Assembly (NCBI GenBank): GCA_903847585.1
Contig: CAINEC010000020.1
Location: forward strand, 1 to 64,000
From: an uncultured Bacteroidota bacterium
GTDB lineage: Bacteria > Bacteroidota > Bacteroidia > AKYH767-A > OLB10
Length of the DNA stretch: 64,000 bases
Reading direction: 5' to 3'
The notes beneath the pieces were generated by a model, which was not told the origin of the DNA, did no database searches, and was given only the letters and a program-made list of their open reading frames with translations. Position 1 is the first letter of the stretch; each line of letters starts with the position of its first letter. Positions 28,555 through 37,364 of this stretch are shown here, piece by piece. The translations under genes were made by a program, and so were the position numbers.

Positions 28555-28590
28555 AAAAACGGGATGTAGTATTCACTGCATCCCGTTTTT
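28555..28590 (+). terminator. intrinsic terminator after the BNR/PKD gene (bidirectional)
   Basis: Twelve-bp arms AAAAACGGGATG and CATCCCGTTTTT enclose TAGTATTCACTG. The core TGTAGTATTCACTGCA is identical to that of the terminator at 14533-14560, though the outer stems differ. It can also serve the convergent M13 peptidase gene. Confidence 0.88.
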
Positions 28591-28607
28591 GTTTTAAAAA
28601 GTTTTTA

Positions 28608-30650
28608 TTACCAGATTTTTACTCGTTTGTCTGCTGGTACAAACATTTTATTTGTAGGCTTTACATTAAATGCTTCATAAAATTCTGGAATGTTCATCAT
28701 TGGTCCTTGTACGCGCAAGAAGTTAGGAGAGTGAACATCGGTCATGATGCGAAGCGCCATTACCTCATCGCGATAATGTCCAACCCAACTTAAAGCATAA
28801 CCCATAAAATAACGTTGAACAGGTGTAAGTCCGTTAATCACTTTACCCGACTTATACTGCTCTGTTTTCTTGAATGCCTCTAATCCGATAACAACACCAC
28901 CTAAGTCAGCAATGTTTTCACCTTGCGTTGCTTCTCCATTTACATGCAAACTATCTAACACTTTGAAGTTATTAAATTGATCAATGATTTTTTGCGCTCT
29001 ATTTTTAAATTCTTTTTCGTCGTTAACTGTCCACCACGATTTCAAATTTCCTTTTTCATCAAACTGTCTTCCTTGATCATCAAATCCGTGCGTTACCTCG
29101 TGACCGATAGTAGATGCCCCTGCATATCCGTAAATGATTGCATCATCCGCTAATGAATCAGGTAATCCAGGGATAATGAAAATAGCTGCAGGTAAAACGA
29201 TTTCGTTGTTAGAAGGGTTGTAATATGCATTGTACGTTTGAGGAGTCATATCCCACTCTGTACGATCTACTGGCTTGCCTAATTTAGAAATCTGGTATTC
29301 ATGCGCCCAGATATGACTATTCATAACATTCGTTACGTATGCATCTCTGCTGATTGATAGTGAAGAATAATCTTTCCACTTATCTGGATAGCCACATTTA
29401 ACAGTAATTGAATTTAATTTGTTGATTGCTTTCTCTTTTGTTTCTGCGCTCATCCAATCTAATCCTTTAATGCGGTCACGGTATGCATTTATTATGTTGG
29501 TAGTTAAATCCTGATAACGCTTTTTTACTGATGGCGAAACATAGTTCTTTACATATAGTTGTCCTAGCAAATCTCCCATGCATGATTCTTCTTCATCCAA
29601 TACACGCTTATAACGTTCACGCTGTGCTTTTACTCCATTAAGAATTTTTCCATTAAAGTTAAATGCTTCTTGTTCGAACGCTTTACCGCAATAATCTCCA
29701 TAAGCATTAATCAAACACCAGTTGAAATACGCTTTCCAATCATCAATAGATACGGACTTGATAGAGGCTTCCATTTGTTTTAAAAACTCTGGCTGGCCTA
29801 CAATAGCGGTATCTACTTTTTGCATTTTCATTCCTGAAAATAGCGTACTCCAGTTAATAGAAGGCGTTAATTTATTTAACTCAGATACTGCTTTCTTGTT
29901 GTAATTAGCATATGGATCTCGAAGGTCTTCTAACTTACGTGAAGCCTTTGCGAATGAAAGTTCAAGGTCCCATACTTTATTCATGTTAGTAGTTGCAGTA
30001 GTCGAATCTTGCCCCATCAATTTAAACATGTTGACGATATGCTTCTTGTATTCTTCGCGGATGTTCTTTGTACGAGCATCGTTATTGAAGTAATAATCTC
30101 TGTCGGGTAAACCAATTCCTCCCTGACCTATATGCAAGGTCACTTGCTCACTGTTCATCTCATCTTGATAAACGTAAGCACTGAAGAAAGGAGATGCACC
30201 ATACACCTGCATACGAGCTACAATAGCGAGTACATCTTCTTTTGTTTTGATACCATTAATCGCATCGATTTCAGATTTTAAAGGCTTGATACCATTCTTA
30301 TCAATACTAACGGTGTCCATACCCGTAAAGTAGAAATCGCCAATTTTTTGTTCGATACTTCCTTTTGCAGCTTCCGCTTTCCCTGCTGCTTCGCTGATTG
30401 TTTTAGTACGATTGTAAGTTTCATTCATAACCATCGTCCAGATGCCAAACCCTTTTTCAGAGGCAGGGATAGGATTCTTTTTAATCCAGCCACCACAAGC
30501 ATATCCGAAGAAATCATCAGCAGGATTAATGGTAGTGTCCATGTTTTCTACCAGCACATCTGCTTGCTTTTCTGTTGTTGCCGCCTTTTGATTACAAGCC
30601 ACAAATCCAACAGAAAGAAATAATGCTCCAATGAGCAATTGCTTTTTCAT
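28608..30650 (-). CDS. M13 family metallopeptidase (neprilysin/PepO-like), lipoprotein
   Basis: M13 peptidases are zinc endopeptidases. The 680-residue protein has a lipoprotein signal (lipobox GFVAC), the M13 N-terminal region (NPADDFFGYACGGWIKKNPIP), the zinc motif HEVTH near residue 517 (GHEVTHGFDDQGRQFD), the third ligand in GENIADLGG, and the C-terminal NIPEFYEAFNVKPTNKMF ... VKIW, the usual end of the family. It probably acts in the periplasm or at the surface on peptides. It lies 22 nt after the YyaL-like gene and may be co-transcribed with it. Confidence 0.95.
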   Translation of the reverse strand: MKKQLLIGALFLSVGFVACNQKAATTEKQADVLVENMDTTINPADDFFGYACGGWIKKNPIPASEKGFGIWTMVMNETYNRTKTISEAAGKAEAAKGSIEQKIGDFYFTGMDTVSIDKNGIKPLKSEIDAINGIKTKEDVLAIVARMQVYGASPFFSAYVYQDEMNSEQVTLHIGQGGIGLPDRDYYFNNDARTKNIREEYKKHIVNMFKLMGQDSTTATTNMNKVWDLELSFAKASRKLEDLRDPYANYNKKAVSELNKLTPSINWSTLFSGMKMQKVDTAIVGQPEFLKQMEASIKSVSIDDWKAYFNWCLINAYGDYCGKAFEQEAFNFNGKILNGVKAQRERYKRVLDEEESCMGDLLGQLYVKNYVSPSVKKRYQDLTTNIINAYRDRIKGLDWMSAETKEKAINKLNSITVKCGYPDKWKDYSSLSISRDAYVTNVMNSHIWAHEYQISKLGKPVDRTEWDMTPQTYNAYYNPSNNEIVLPAAIFIIPGLPDSLADDAIIYGYAGASTIGHEVTHGFDDQGRQFDEKGNLKSWWTVNDEKEFKNRAQKIIDQFNNFKVLDSLHVNGEATQGENIADLGGVVIGLEAFKKTEQYKSGKVINGLTPVQRYFMGYALSWVGHYRDEVMALRIMTDVHSPNFLRVQGPMMNIPEFYEAFNVKPTNKMFVPADKRVKIW

Positions 30651-30672
30651 ATTGCGTAAATTTTTATCGAAA

Positions 30673-32712
30673 TTAATTAAAAACTAATGACAGCGATTCG
30701 AAATCGGTGATAGGTAAAGAACAATTGTTATTCTCACAGTAATAGCCAACTGTTTCCTTCGGATTAAATCGGTTTTTGCACAGCGGTAAAATAGAATTTT
30801 CAGAGGCTATAGCAAATATTAGATTAGGTTTGAAGTGCTGCTGAATAGCATGTATCCATTTTTGTGCATCGGGTCCGCTAACAACTAATTCTGATTTCGA
30901 ATTTTCTAAATAGAGCTTTACTTGCGCCCATTTGCAATACCACGGCAATGCATTGCTGATTTCTTTTTGCATTAAAGCAATCATTTGCTCAGCATGATTT
31001 AAATAAGTTGCGTCATCAAAATAGCGCGACAATAAATATAGGTTCATGGCCATCATGGCATTGGAAGAAGGAATCACATTATCTTGTAGTTCCATACTGC
31101 GCTTGATTAATTTTTCAGCAGTAGCAGAGGTGAAATAGAATAGGGGAGAACCTTCTGCACTAAATTGATGGATGGCCGTTTCACAAAGACTCTTTGCTTG
31201 CATCAAATATTTTTCATCAAAGGTGATTTGATAAACGGCAATCAAGCCTTCAATGATACTAGCATAATCATCTAAAAATCCTTCGCGATGTTGTACCGAT
31301 GATTTTATTAGGTCTGCATCAACAACCGAATGAATCACTTTGTTATCTTCTATCAAATGTTGAATGATGCTATCTGCAAGATGAATAGATGCTTGATAAT
31401 AGTTATCCTCATTCGTCGACATAAAAGCATCTGAAAATCCTTTTAGCAATAATCCGTTCCAGCAAGCAATTTTTTTATGATCTAATCCCGGACGAACACG
31501 TTTATTGCGTTCAGTAAAAAGTTTGTTTTTTATTTGATGGATTATAGAATTCAAATCTATTGCTGACAGATTAAGTTTTTCGCAAATAGTAAGTGCATTT
31601 TCATTTCTTAAAGGAATATAAACTTCGTCCTCCCAATATCCTTTTTCATCGAAATGAAAATAATCCTTCGCAACTAAATATTCTTGCTCCGTTAAAATAC
31701 TTTGTAATTCGTTTAGTGTCCATGTATAAAATTTCCCCTCTACACCTTCGGTATCAGCATCCAGTGCTGCGTAGTATAAATTCGAATCCGATTTTAACTC
31801 ATTATTCAAGAAAGTAAAAATCCCTTCAATTGTTTCTTTGTATTTTTCATTCCTGAAAATACTATACGACTTCGCATAAAGTGATAATAGTTGCGCGTTA
31901 TCGTACAACATTTTTTCAAAGTGAGGAACCTTCCATTCCATATCAGTGCTGTATCTACAAAAGCCTCCACCTAATTGATCATAGATTCCACCGTGCAACA
32001 TTTTATTCAAGGTGAGTTGCAAATGCTCACCAGCATAAGGATGTTGATGCAATAAATAAAAATCAAGCATCCAATCGTAATTGTTTGGCATCGGAAATTT
32101 AGGAGAACGATTATTCCCACCATCGGTAGTATCAAAATTCACTGACCAATTCAGGAAAAGCTGTTGCCAGTCAGTCGACTCCATCTTACTAACGGTGGTG
32201 TCGTTCCGTAAAGATTCCATTTTAAGAAGTCCTTCTGTAAGTTCCTGTGCGTAGGTCAGGCATTTTTCTGCATCGTTGCGGTACAAATTAGCAATATGCA
32301 ATAAAATAGATCTCCATTGTTCCTTGTGAAAATACGTTCCGCCATAAATCGGACGACCATCAGGAAGCAAAACACAGTTCAATGGCCATCCACCTCTGCC
32401 GGTCATCAATTGTACTGCATCCATATAAATTTTATCGAGGTCGGGCCGCTCTTCACGATCGACTTTGATGCAAATAAAATTTTTGTTCATCACCGTAGCA
32501 ATCTCCTCATCTTCGAAACTCTCACGTTCCATCACATGGCACCAATGGCAGGTGGAGTATCCAATACTAACAATGATTAATTTGTTTTCTTGCTGCGCCT
32601 TTGATAAAGCATCTTCACTCCACGGTAGCCAGTCTACGGGATTATAGGCATGCTGCAATAAATACGGACTACTGCAATGAATAAGGGCATTGGGTTGGCG
32701 ATTTGTCTCCAT
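30673..32712 (-). CDS. YyaL/SSP411 family thioredoxin-domain protein (DUF255)
   Basis: This 679-residue protein has an N-terminal thioredoxin-like DUF255 domain with the conserved [15 protein letters not shown], and active site [14 protein letters not shown] (about residues 54-67). [30 protein letters not shown] follows. The rest is an (alpha/alpha)6-barrel-like region (FHRYSTD-type [25 protein letters not shown]). The family is widespread and its function is not established; an epimerase or isomerase activity has been discussed from structure. The ATG at 32712 is preferred to a TTG six codons upstream. Confidence 0.92.
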   Translation of the reverse strand: METNRQPNALIHCSSPYLLQHAYNPVDWLPWSEDALSKAQQENKLIIVSIGYSTCHWCHVMERESFEDEEIATVMNKNFICIKVDREERPDLDKIYMDAVQLMTGRGGWPLNCVLLPDGRPIYGGTYFHKEQWRSILLHIANLYRNDAEKCLTYAQELTEGLLKMESLRNDTTVSKMESTDWQQLFLNWSVNFDTTDGGNNRSPKFPMPNNYDWMLDFYLLHQHPYAGEHLQLTLNKMLHGGIYDQLGGGFCRYSTDMEWKVPHFEKMLYDNAQLLSLYAKSYSIFRNEKYKETIEGIFTFLNNELKSDSNLYYAALDADTEGVEGKFYTWTLNELQSILTEQEYLVAKDYFHFDEKGYWEDEVYIPLRNENALTICEKLNLSAIDLNSIIHQIKNKLFTERNKRVRPGLDHKKIACWNGLLLKGFSDAFMSTNEDNYYQASIHLADSIIQHLIEDNKVIHSVVDADLIKSSVQHREGFLDDYASIIEGLIAVYQITFDEKYLMQAKSLCETAIHQFSAEGSPLFYFTSATAEKLIKRSMELQDNVIPSSNAMMAMNLYLLSRYFDDATYLNHAEQMIALMQKEISNALPWYCKWAQVKLYLENSKSELVVSGPDAQKWIHAIQQHFKPNLIFAIASENSILPLCKNRFNPKETVGYYCENNNCSLPITDFESLSLVFN

Positions 32713-32751
32713 CGTTCTAAGGTAGCGCAAATATCGTATAATTAGAATTTA

Positions 32752-32759
32752 TATCTTTG
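32752..32759 (+). promoter_or_regulatory. -7 box TATCTTTG, 4 nt before the 68-residue protein ATG
   Basis: TATCTTTG is followed by GCGT and the ATG at 32764, the same layout as tyrS and rlmN. It supports real expression of the small gene and predicts a leaderless mRNA. Confidence 0.6.
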
Positions 32760-32763
32760 GCGT

Positions 32764-32970
32764 ATGTCAAATCGTCGTCGTGTCATCATTATCGTAACAT
32801 CCGTAATTGTTGGATGTATCTTATCATATTTTGTTTTTAAACTACGTCGCGGTGGTGGTGATTTAACCGCTGAAGACCAAGGATTTTTAATCACCAATTT
32901 TACTTTTTCATTGGCGATTATTTTAGGCGTTGGGTATTTCTTCATTTGGAATAAGAAGAAGGATTTATAA
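32764..32970 (+). CDS. small membrane protein of unknown function
   Basis: The product has 68 residues: a basic start (MSNRRR), a first membrane segment (VIIIVTSVIVGCILSYFVF), a short charged loop (KLRRGGGDLTAEDQG), a second membrane segment (FLITNFTFSLAIILGVGYFFIW) and a lysine-rich end. Positive charges before TM1 and after TM2 predict both termini in the cytoplasm. I do not recognise a family. A consensus -7 box 4 nt upstream and a stable palindrome downstream support it as a true gene. Confidence 0.7.
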   Translation: MSNRRRVIIIVTSVIVGCILSYFVFKLRRGGGDLTAEDQGFLITNFTFSLAIILGVGYFFIWNKKKDL

Positions 32971-32983
32971 ACAAATCGATTGT

Positions 32984-33013
32984 AGCAGGGTCGGGTTTAA
33001 ACCCGACCCTGCT
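32984..33013 (+). repeat. 30-bp perfect palindrome
   Basis: AGCAGGGTCGGGTTT is followed directly by its exact reverse complement, with no loop bases. It lies 13 nt after the small membrane gene and lacks a T-run, so it is not a classic terminator. It may be a REP-like element or an mRNA-stabilising 3' hairpin. Confidence 0.8.
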
Positions 33014-33049
33014 TGTAGAAAACCACAATTCGCTATTATGAGCAAAAAA

Positions 33050-33077
33050 ACAGGGTATGGTTTTAACCATACCCTGT
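33050..33077 (-). terminator. intrinsic terminator of the LamG operon
   Basis: Arms ACAGGGTATGG and CCATACCCTGT (11 bp, loop of 6) are followed on the minus strand by a run of seven T. It lies 22 nt after the stop codon of the gene at 33100-34731. Confidence 0.85.
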
Positions 33078-33099
33078 AAATAAAAATTTAATCGGGGGT

Positions 33100-34731
33100 T
33101 TATTGTACAATCATACGACTATCATTTTGTCCGCCGTTGATTAACAAGCGCACAATGTAGATGCCTTTCTGATACTGATCGCCTAAGAAAATTTCTTTGC
33201 TAATACGACCATCTTCTGCTGTTGCCTGCGACTGATAAATAACTTGTCCCATTGCACTGATAACTTGAATTGTTCCTTCGCCTTCTACCTCGCCCTCATA
33301 TGTAAATTTGAAAGAACCGTTATTCGGATTTGGGAATAGATTTACACCTTGTGATAATTCTGGTGCAAGTGTTCTTGCTTCTTCATTAATATCATTGCTT
33401 GTTGGCTCTGATTGGTTGTTGTTAGCTATTCTACAATTTACATTAGTAGTAATAGCGCTACCACTAATACGAGAACAACCAGTTGTTAAGTTCTTAGTCA
33501 CTACTTTGTAAGTACCTGGTTGTTTCACTACTTGCGAGTAGTTTGTTGCATTCTCTAGAGAGATATTGGTACGATACCATTGCACGCTATAATTGCTTCC
33601 AAGGTTAGTGCAGTTAAGTGTTACGCTATCACCTGCGCAGAACGATGTTGCTCCGCTAGCAGATACAGATGCAAAAGCATTTGTTTTAGTTGTTACTTGA
33701 ATGGCATTGCTCGTTAAGGCAGTGCCGTTACACGTTGCAACGCAAGTATAAGATCCAGTTGCAGTTGCTTTATAGGTGCGTGATGTTCCGTTGCTAGTTA
33801 CATTCACTCCGTTCTTTTTCCATTGGTAAGTGCCACCTACAACATCACTTGTTAAGTTCACATAGTTACCTGCGCAGAAAGTCGTTGGGCCATCAGCGGT
33901 GATTGTATTGGAAGAACTATTACAAGTTTGTGCATTGTATAAAGCTGTAATTTCTTGTTGAGTAAGGGCGCGATTCCAGATACCGATATCGTCAACTTTT
34001 CCATCATAAGGATTCCAGTGGCCATTTGCTTGATCCGACATTCCAATTGAAATTCCAGAATTACCTAAAGTGTTTAATGTAAAACCATTTGCAGGAACTG
34101 AATCAACTAAAACTCCATTTAAATATTGTTTGAGATATGCACCATTGAAAGTTAGAGAGGAATTGTTCCAAGAGCCAATATTCACTTGTGGACTAAAACT
34201 TTGTAACACAGATTGATTATTATTGGGGGCTGCTTGTATAACCATTGCTCTTACAGTATGTGATTGACCAACTTCTAATACCCATGTTTGACCATTTGGA
34301 TTATTATATCCATATTGAAAACGGTTCGCAATTTCTAATGCTTGACTACTACATCCCCAAGTTGAAACATAAAACCATGCTGAAACTGTGATATTGGGCG
34401 AGTTAAATGAACTATTATAAGGAATGTATATCTCATCACCCCCAGAACCCCAACTCCAATTAGAACAAGAAAATGAATATGCATTATTAAGTAAATTGTT
34501 TCTATCAGAGGTTAGATTAGCTCCAACTACCGTCCCATTATTCCCATTCCCACTTTCATCATTTGCATTTCCATTAAAGGGCCACCAGCCTACGAGTCCG
34601 TTGGTAGGTACATACGACGGTACTTGCGCAAAGGCGCTGCTTGCAGCAAGTAAGATTGCTGTGATAATTGATTTTGTTTTGCGGCCAATTATTGTTTTTT
34701 TAATTGAGGCCGTGATTACTGCGTAATTCAT
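33100..34731 (-). CDS. LamG/Ig-like T9SS type A cargo protein, paralogue 1
   Basis: The 543-residue protein has an unusually long N-terminus before its signal peptide core (ILLAASSAFAQ). Then come the LamG opening (LVGWWPFNGNANDESGNGNNGT), a concanavalin-like LamG domain (about residues 50-270) closing with VDDIGIWNRALTQQEI, two Ig-like modules (GPTTFCAGNYVNLTS and GATSFCAGDSVTLNC) and a type A sorting domain (LFPNPNNGSFKFTYEG ... YQKGIYIVRLLING). It is last in a LamG2-barrel-LamG1 cluster. Signal, LamG opening and Ig modules are nearly identical to those of the paralogue at 35355-36917, while the LamG core is not. It is likely a surface carbohydrate- or protein-binding protein. Confidence 0.88.
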   Translation of the reverse strand: MNYAVITASIKKTIIGRKTKSIITAILLAASSAFAQVPSYVPTNGLVGWWPFNGNANDESGNGNNGTVVGANLTSDRNNLLNNAYSFSCSNWSWGSGGDEIYIPYNSSFNSPNITVSAWFYVSTWGCSSQALEIANRFQYGYNNPNGQTWVLEVGQSHTVRAMVIQAAPNNNQSVLQSFSPQVNIGSWNNSSLTFNGAYLKQYLNGVLVDSVPANGFTLNTLGNSGISIGMSDQANGHWNPYDGKVDDIGIWNRALTQQEITALYNAQTCNSSSNTITADGPTTFCAGNYVNLTSDVVGGTYQWKKNGVNVTSNGTSRTYKATATGSYTCVATCNGTALTSNAIQVTTKTNAFASVSASGATSFCAGDSVTLNCTNLGSNYSVQWYRTNISLENATNYSQVVKQPGTYKVVTKNLTTGCSRISGSAITTNVNCRIANNNQSEPTSNDINEEARTLAPELSQGVNLFPNPNNGSFKFTYEGEVEGEGTIQVISAMGQVIYQSQATAEDGRISKEIFLGDQYQKGIYIVRLLINGGQNDSRMIVQ

Positions 34732-34762
34732 TTTAAAAATATTTTTAGTTAGTTTTATGTTT

Positions 34763-35338
34763 TTATTTAGCTTTTTGCCAATAATAAATTAATCCTATTC
34801 CAGAGAAGAAATTATATTTTGCATTTAACACTGTTGTTTTTTCTGACCCCGATACATTATTATTATCGGGAGTGTTTTTATTATATCTAACTGAAAAAGA
34901 AGCAATGCTTGATGTTAAAGCCCAATTTTTATTGAAGAAATATTCAATTCCTGGAGAGAAATTAAATCCTAAAGAAAATAATTTTGAATTTCCTTCTTTT
35001 CTATTTGGTATTACATCAAAATCGAATCTTGAAAAAGCATAGAATTTTTCGCTTATTTGTTTGTTGTGTTTAATAAAGGTGTTAACGTGTATTGTTCTTC
35101 TTGTTTGGTCAGTTACTTTATAATCTATATTTAGACCTAATGCTGTTTTAGGGGAAACGTAAACACCAAAAATTGGAGATATGATTGCGCTCTCTGACGA
35201 AACTTTAGCGCTATCTGTTTTGTTAGCAATCATAGTAAAGTCCATTGACCCGCCTATTATTTTACCACCTTTATTTATCTGTGCATTTGTCGGTAGTGCA
35301 TAAACAAATACAATAATAATAGTTGCAAGTTTTTTCAT
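34763..35338 (-). CDS. predicted outer-membrane beta-barrel protein
   Basis: The 191-residue protein has a signal peptide (ending LPTNAQ), a glycine-rich start (GGKIIGGSMDFTM), repeated amphipathic strands such as FAFSRFDFDVIP and FSPGIEYFFNKNWAL, and a C-terminal GIGLIYYWQKAK. This resembles small OmpW/OmpA-type barrels of eight strands. No catalytic residues are seen. It lies between the two LamG paralogues with gaps of 16 and 31 nt, so it is likely co-transcribed and may anchor or partner them. Confidence 0.75.
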   Translation of the reverse strand: MKKLATIIIVFVYALPTNAQINKGGKIIGGSMDFTMIANKTDSAKVSSESAIISPIFGVYVSPKTALGLNIDYKVTDQTRRTIHVNTFIKHNKQISEKFYAFSRFDFDVIPNRKEGNSKLFSLGFNFSPGIEYFFNKNWALTSSIASFSVRYNKNTPDNNNVSGSEKTTVLNAKYNFFSGIGLIYYWQKAK

Positions 35339-35354
35339 TTTTTTTATTTTTTTA

Positions 35355-36917
35355 TTATTTTAAAATCACTTTTGAATCATACACTTCGCTCCCTATAATT
35401 AAACGTACTATACAAAGTTGTCCTTTGCTTTGCTCATCAATTTGGATAGTGCGGTTAAGTGTGCCGTTAGTGATGTTTACTTTTTCAGAAGAAAGAATTT
35501 GTCCCATTGCATTGTAAACTTCTAACATTGCATCTCCATTTAATTCTAGTCCCATTAACTCAACAGTAAATTTATTATCGGAAGTTGGATTAGGGTAGAT
35601 GTAGATTTTTCCTTTTGGTTCATCATTAACTCCACGTGCTGCAAAATCACTTTCCGTAATATCAGCTGCAATAACATCCGGATTTGCTAAACGGCAATTA
35701 ACAGCAACAACAACACTACTACCACTAATACGAGAGCAACCATTCGTTAAATTTCTGGTTACTACTTTATAAGTTCCAGGTTGCTTAACTACTTGAGAAT
35801 AATTGATAGCATTCTCCATTGAGATATTCGTACGATACCATTGCACGCTGTAATTACTTCCAAGGTTAGTGCAGTTAAGTGTAACGCTATCACCTGCGCA
35901 AAACGATGTCGCACCGCTGGCAGTTACTGATGCAAATGCATTTGTTTTAGAAGTTACTGATATCGCATTGCTCGTTAAGGCAGTCCCGTTACAAGTAGCT
36001 ACACAAGTATAAGAACCAGTTGCTGTTGCTTTATAAGTGCGCGATGTTCCATTGCTGGTAACATTCACTCCATTCTTCTTCCATTGGTAGGAACCACCCA
36101 CTACATCACTTGTTAAGTTAACGTAGTTACCAGCACAAAATGTCGTTGGACCGTCGGCTATTATAGTTGTACTTGTGCAAGATTGTGCATTAAATAAATT
36201 TGTAATCTCTTGTTGATTTAAGGCACGGTTCCAGATTCCGATGTCATCTAAATTCCCATTTAAAAAATAATTACTTCCTCTTAACATTCCGAAAAACAAT
36301 GGATTTGAATTTGATGATGATTTGTATATCCAGCTATTATTAAATGTGCCTTCTAAATTACCATTATAATAAATTCTTATTTCATTGATGTTCTTTTCAA
36401 CAACACAAATGATATTAGTCCATATTGACGGAGTTAATTGTGTTGAAGTATAAAAATGAATCGGTGGCTGAACAGTTAAATTTGTATTGTATTCAAATTT
36501 TGTTTTGTTTGTATAATCATATCCCATTTGAAAACCAATTCCATTATCATTTGTTTGCATCCCTTCCTTTGAAATAAAGCCACCGCAGTAATTAGTATTT
36601 GAGCAAGTATTTGAGATTTTAACCCAAAGAGAAATTGAAAAATCCTGATTTGTATTAAAGTTTACATTGTTTGAATTTGTTGTTACATTGTTGTTAATAC
36701 CATTAAAGCTGTAAGCACTATTAATACTTCCAAATCTATCACTCGTCAATGTCGCACCATTCACCGTTCCATTATTCCCATTCCCACTCTCATCATTCGC
36801 ATTTCCATTAAACGGCCACCAGCCTACGAGTCCGTTAGTGGGTACATACGAAGGTACTTGCGCGAAGGCGCTGCTAGCAGCTAATAAGAGTGCTGCGATT
36901 AAACTTTTAGTTTTCAT
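35355..36917 (-). CDS. LamG/Ig-like T9SS type A cargo protein, paralogue 2
   Basis: The 520-residue protein has a clean signal peptide (MKTKSLIAALLLAASSAFAQ), then the same LamG opening as paralogue 1 and a LamG domain (about 45-245) of clearly different sequence ending LDDIGIWNRALNQQEI. Two Ig-like modules almost identical to paralogue 1 follow, and a different type A sorting domain (IYIYPNPTSDNKFTVELMG ... KGQLCIVRLIIG). It is the first gene of the cluster. The function is inferred only from domains: surface binding or adhesion. Confidence 0.88.
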   Translation of the reverse strand: MKTKSLIAALLLAASSAFAQVPSYVPTNGLVGWWPFNGNANDESGNGNNGTVNGATLTSDRFGSINSAYSFNGINNNVTTNSNNVNFNTNQDFSISLWVKISNTCSNTNYCGGFISKEGMQTNDNGIGFQMGYDYTNKTKFEYNTNLTVQPPIHFYTSTQLTPSIWTNIICVVEKNINEIRIYYNGNLEGTFNNSWIYKSSSNSNPLFFGMLRGSNYFLNGNLDDIGIWNRALNQQEITNLFNAQSCTSTTIIADGPTTFCAGNYVNLTSDVVGGSYQWKKNGVNVTSNGTSRTYKATATGSYTCVATCNGTALTSNAISVTSKTNAFASVTASGATSFCAGDSVTLNCTNLGSNYSVQWYRTNISMENAINYSQVVKQPGTYKVVTRNLTNGCSRISGSSVVVAVNCRLANPDVIAADITESDFAARGVNDEPKGKIYIYPNPTSDNKFTVELMGLELNGDAMLEVYNAMGQILSSEKVNITNGTLNRTIQIDEQSKGQLCIVRLIIGSEVYDSKVILK

Positions 36918-37160
36918 GTTTATCTGGTTGTTGTTTTAGTAAAATCCCGACAAATTGAAATAATAAATGAATAGATGGAATGAAAGCATTTCCCTCTTAT
37001 CAACTGCTATAATTTCAATAATATTCAAATTTACGGGTTGTATTAATTCCCTCCTAGAATTATTTGTGGAAATAACTAACAAGTTATTGTTTGAGGGGGA
37101 GGTTGTTTTTCTAGGATTGAAGTGTGCTTCATTGATACCTTTCAGCAAACGATAAGTTTT
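36918..37160. other. intergenic stretch with no supported gene
   Basis: Small open frames of 60-70 codons exist on both strands here, but none shows a family motif, signal peptide or promoter box. The stretch just before 36917 should hold the promoter of the LamG cluster; no exact TAnnTTTG was found. Confidence 0.5.
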
Positions 37161-37320
37161 AAACCTCTCTAAATCTCTCCAAGGGAGAGACTTTAAATCA
37201 TTTTAATACGAATTATAAGCTTCGCTCCTAATGAAGTATCATTATCCCGCCTTTGGGCGGGACTTTATTATTACTCCTCTCCTTTGGAGAGTCCCGATAA
37301 TTATCGGGAGGGAGAGGTCA
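37161..37320. repeat. cluster of intergenic hairpin repeats (CTCTCC family)
   Basis: Four hairpins are packed here: TCTCTCC-AAG-GGAGAGA (37174-37190), TCCCGCC-TTTG-GGCGGGA (37245-37262), CTCTCC-TTT-GGAGAG (37277-37291) and the perfect palindrome TCCCGATAATTATCGGGA (37292-37309). The sequence continues as GGGAGAGGTCA, which is shared in reverse with the element at 39711-39790. They look like degenerate copies of a short non-coding repeat without any transposase. Confidence 0.7.
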
Positions 37321-37364
37321 AGAACCAATAATTGTGGTGTTGGTAACCTAGTAGCGTAAGTTTC

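Noticed and set aside
36936-37155. Open frames of 60-70 codons on both strands
   Set aside because: They overlap each other, lack a promoter box, signal peptide or family motif, and are as long as chance frames in this AT-rich DNA.
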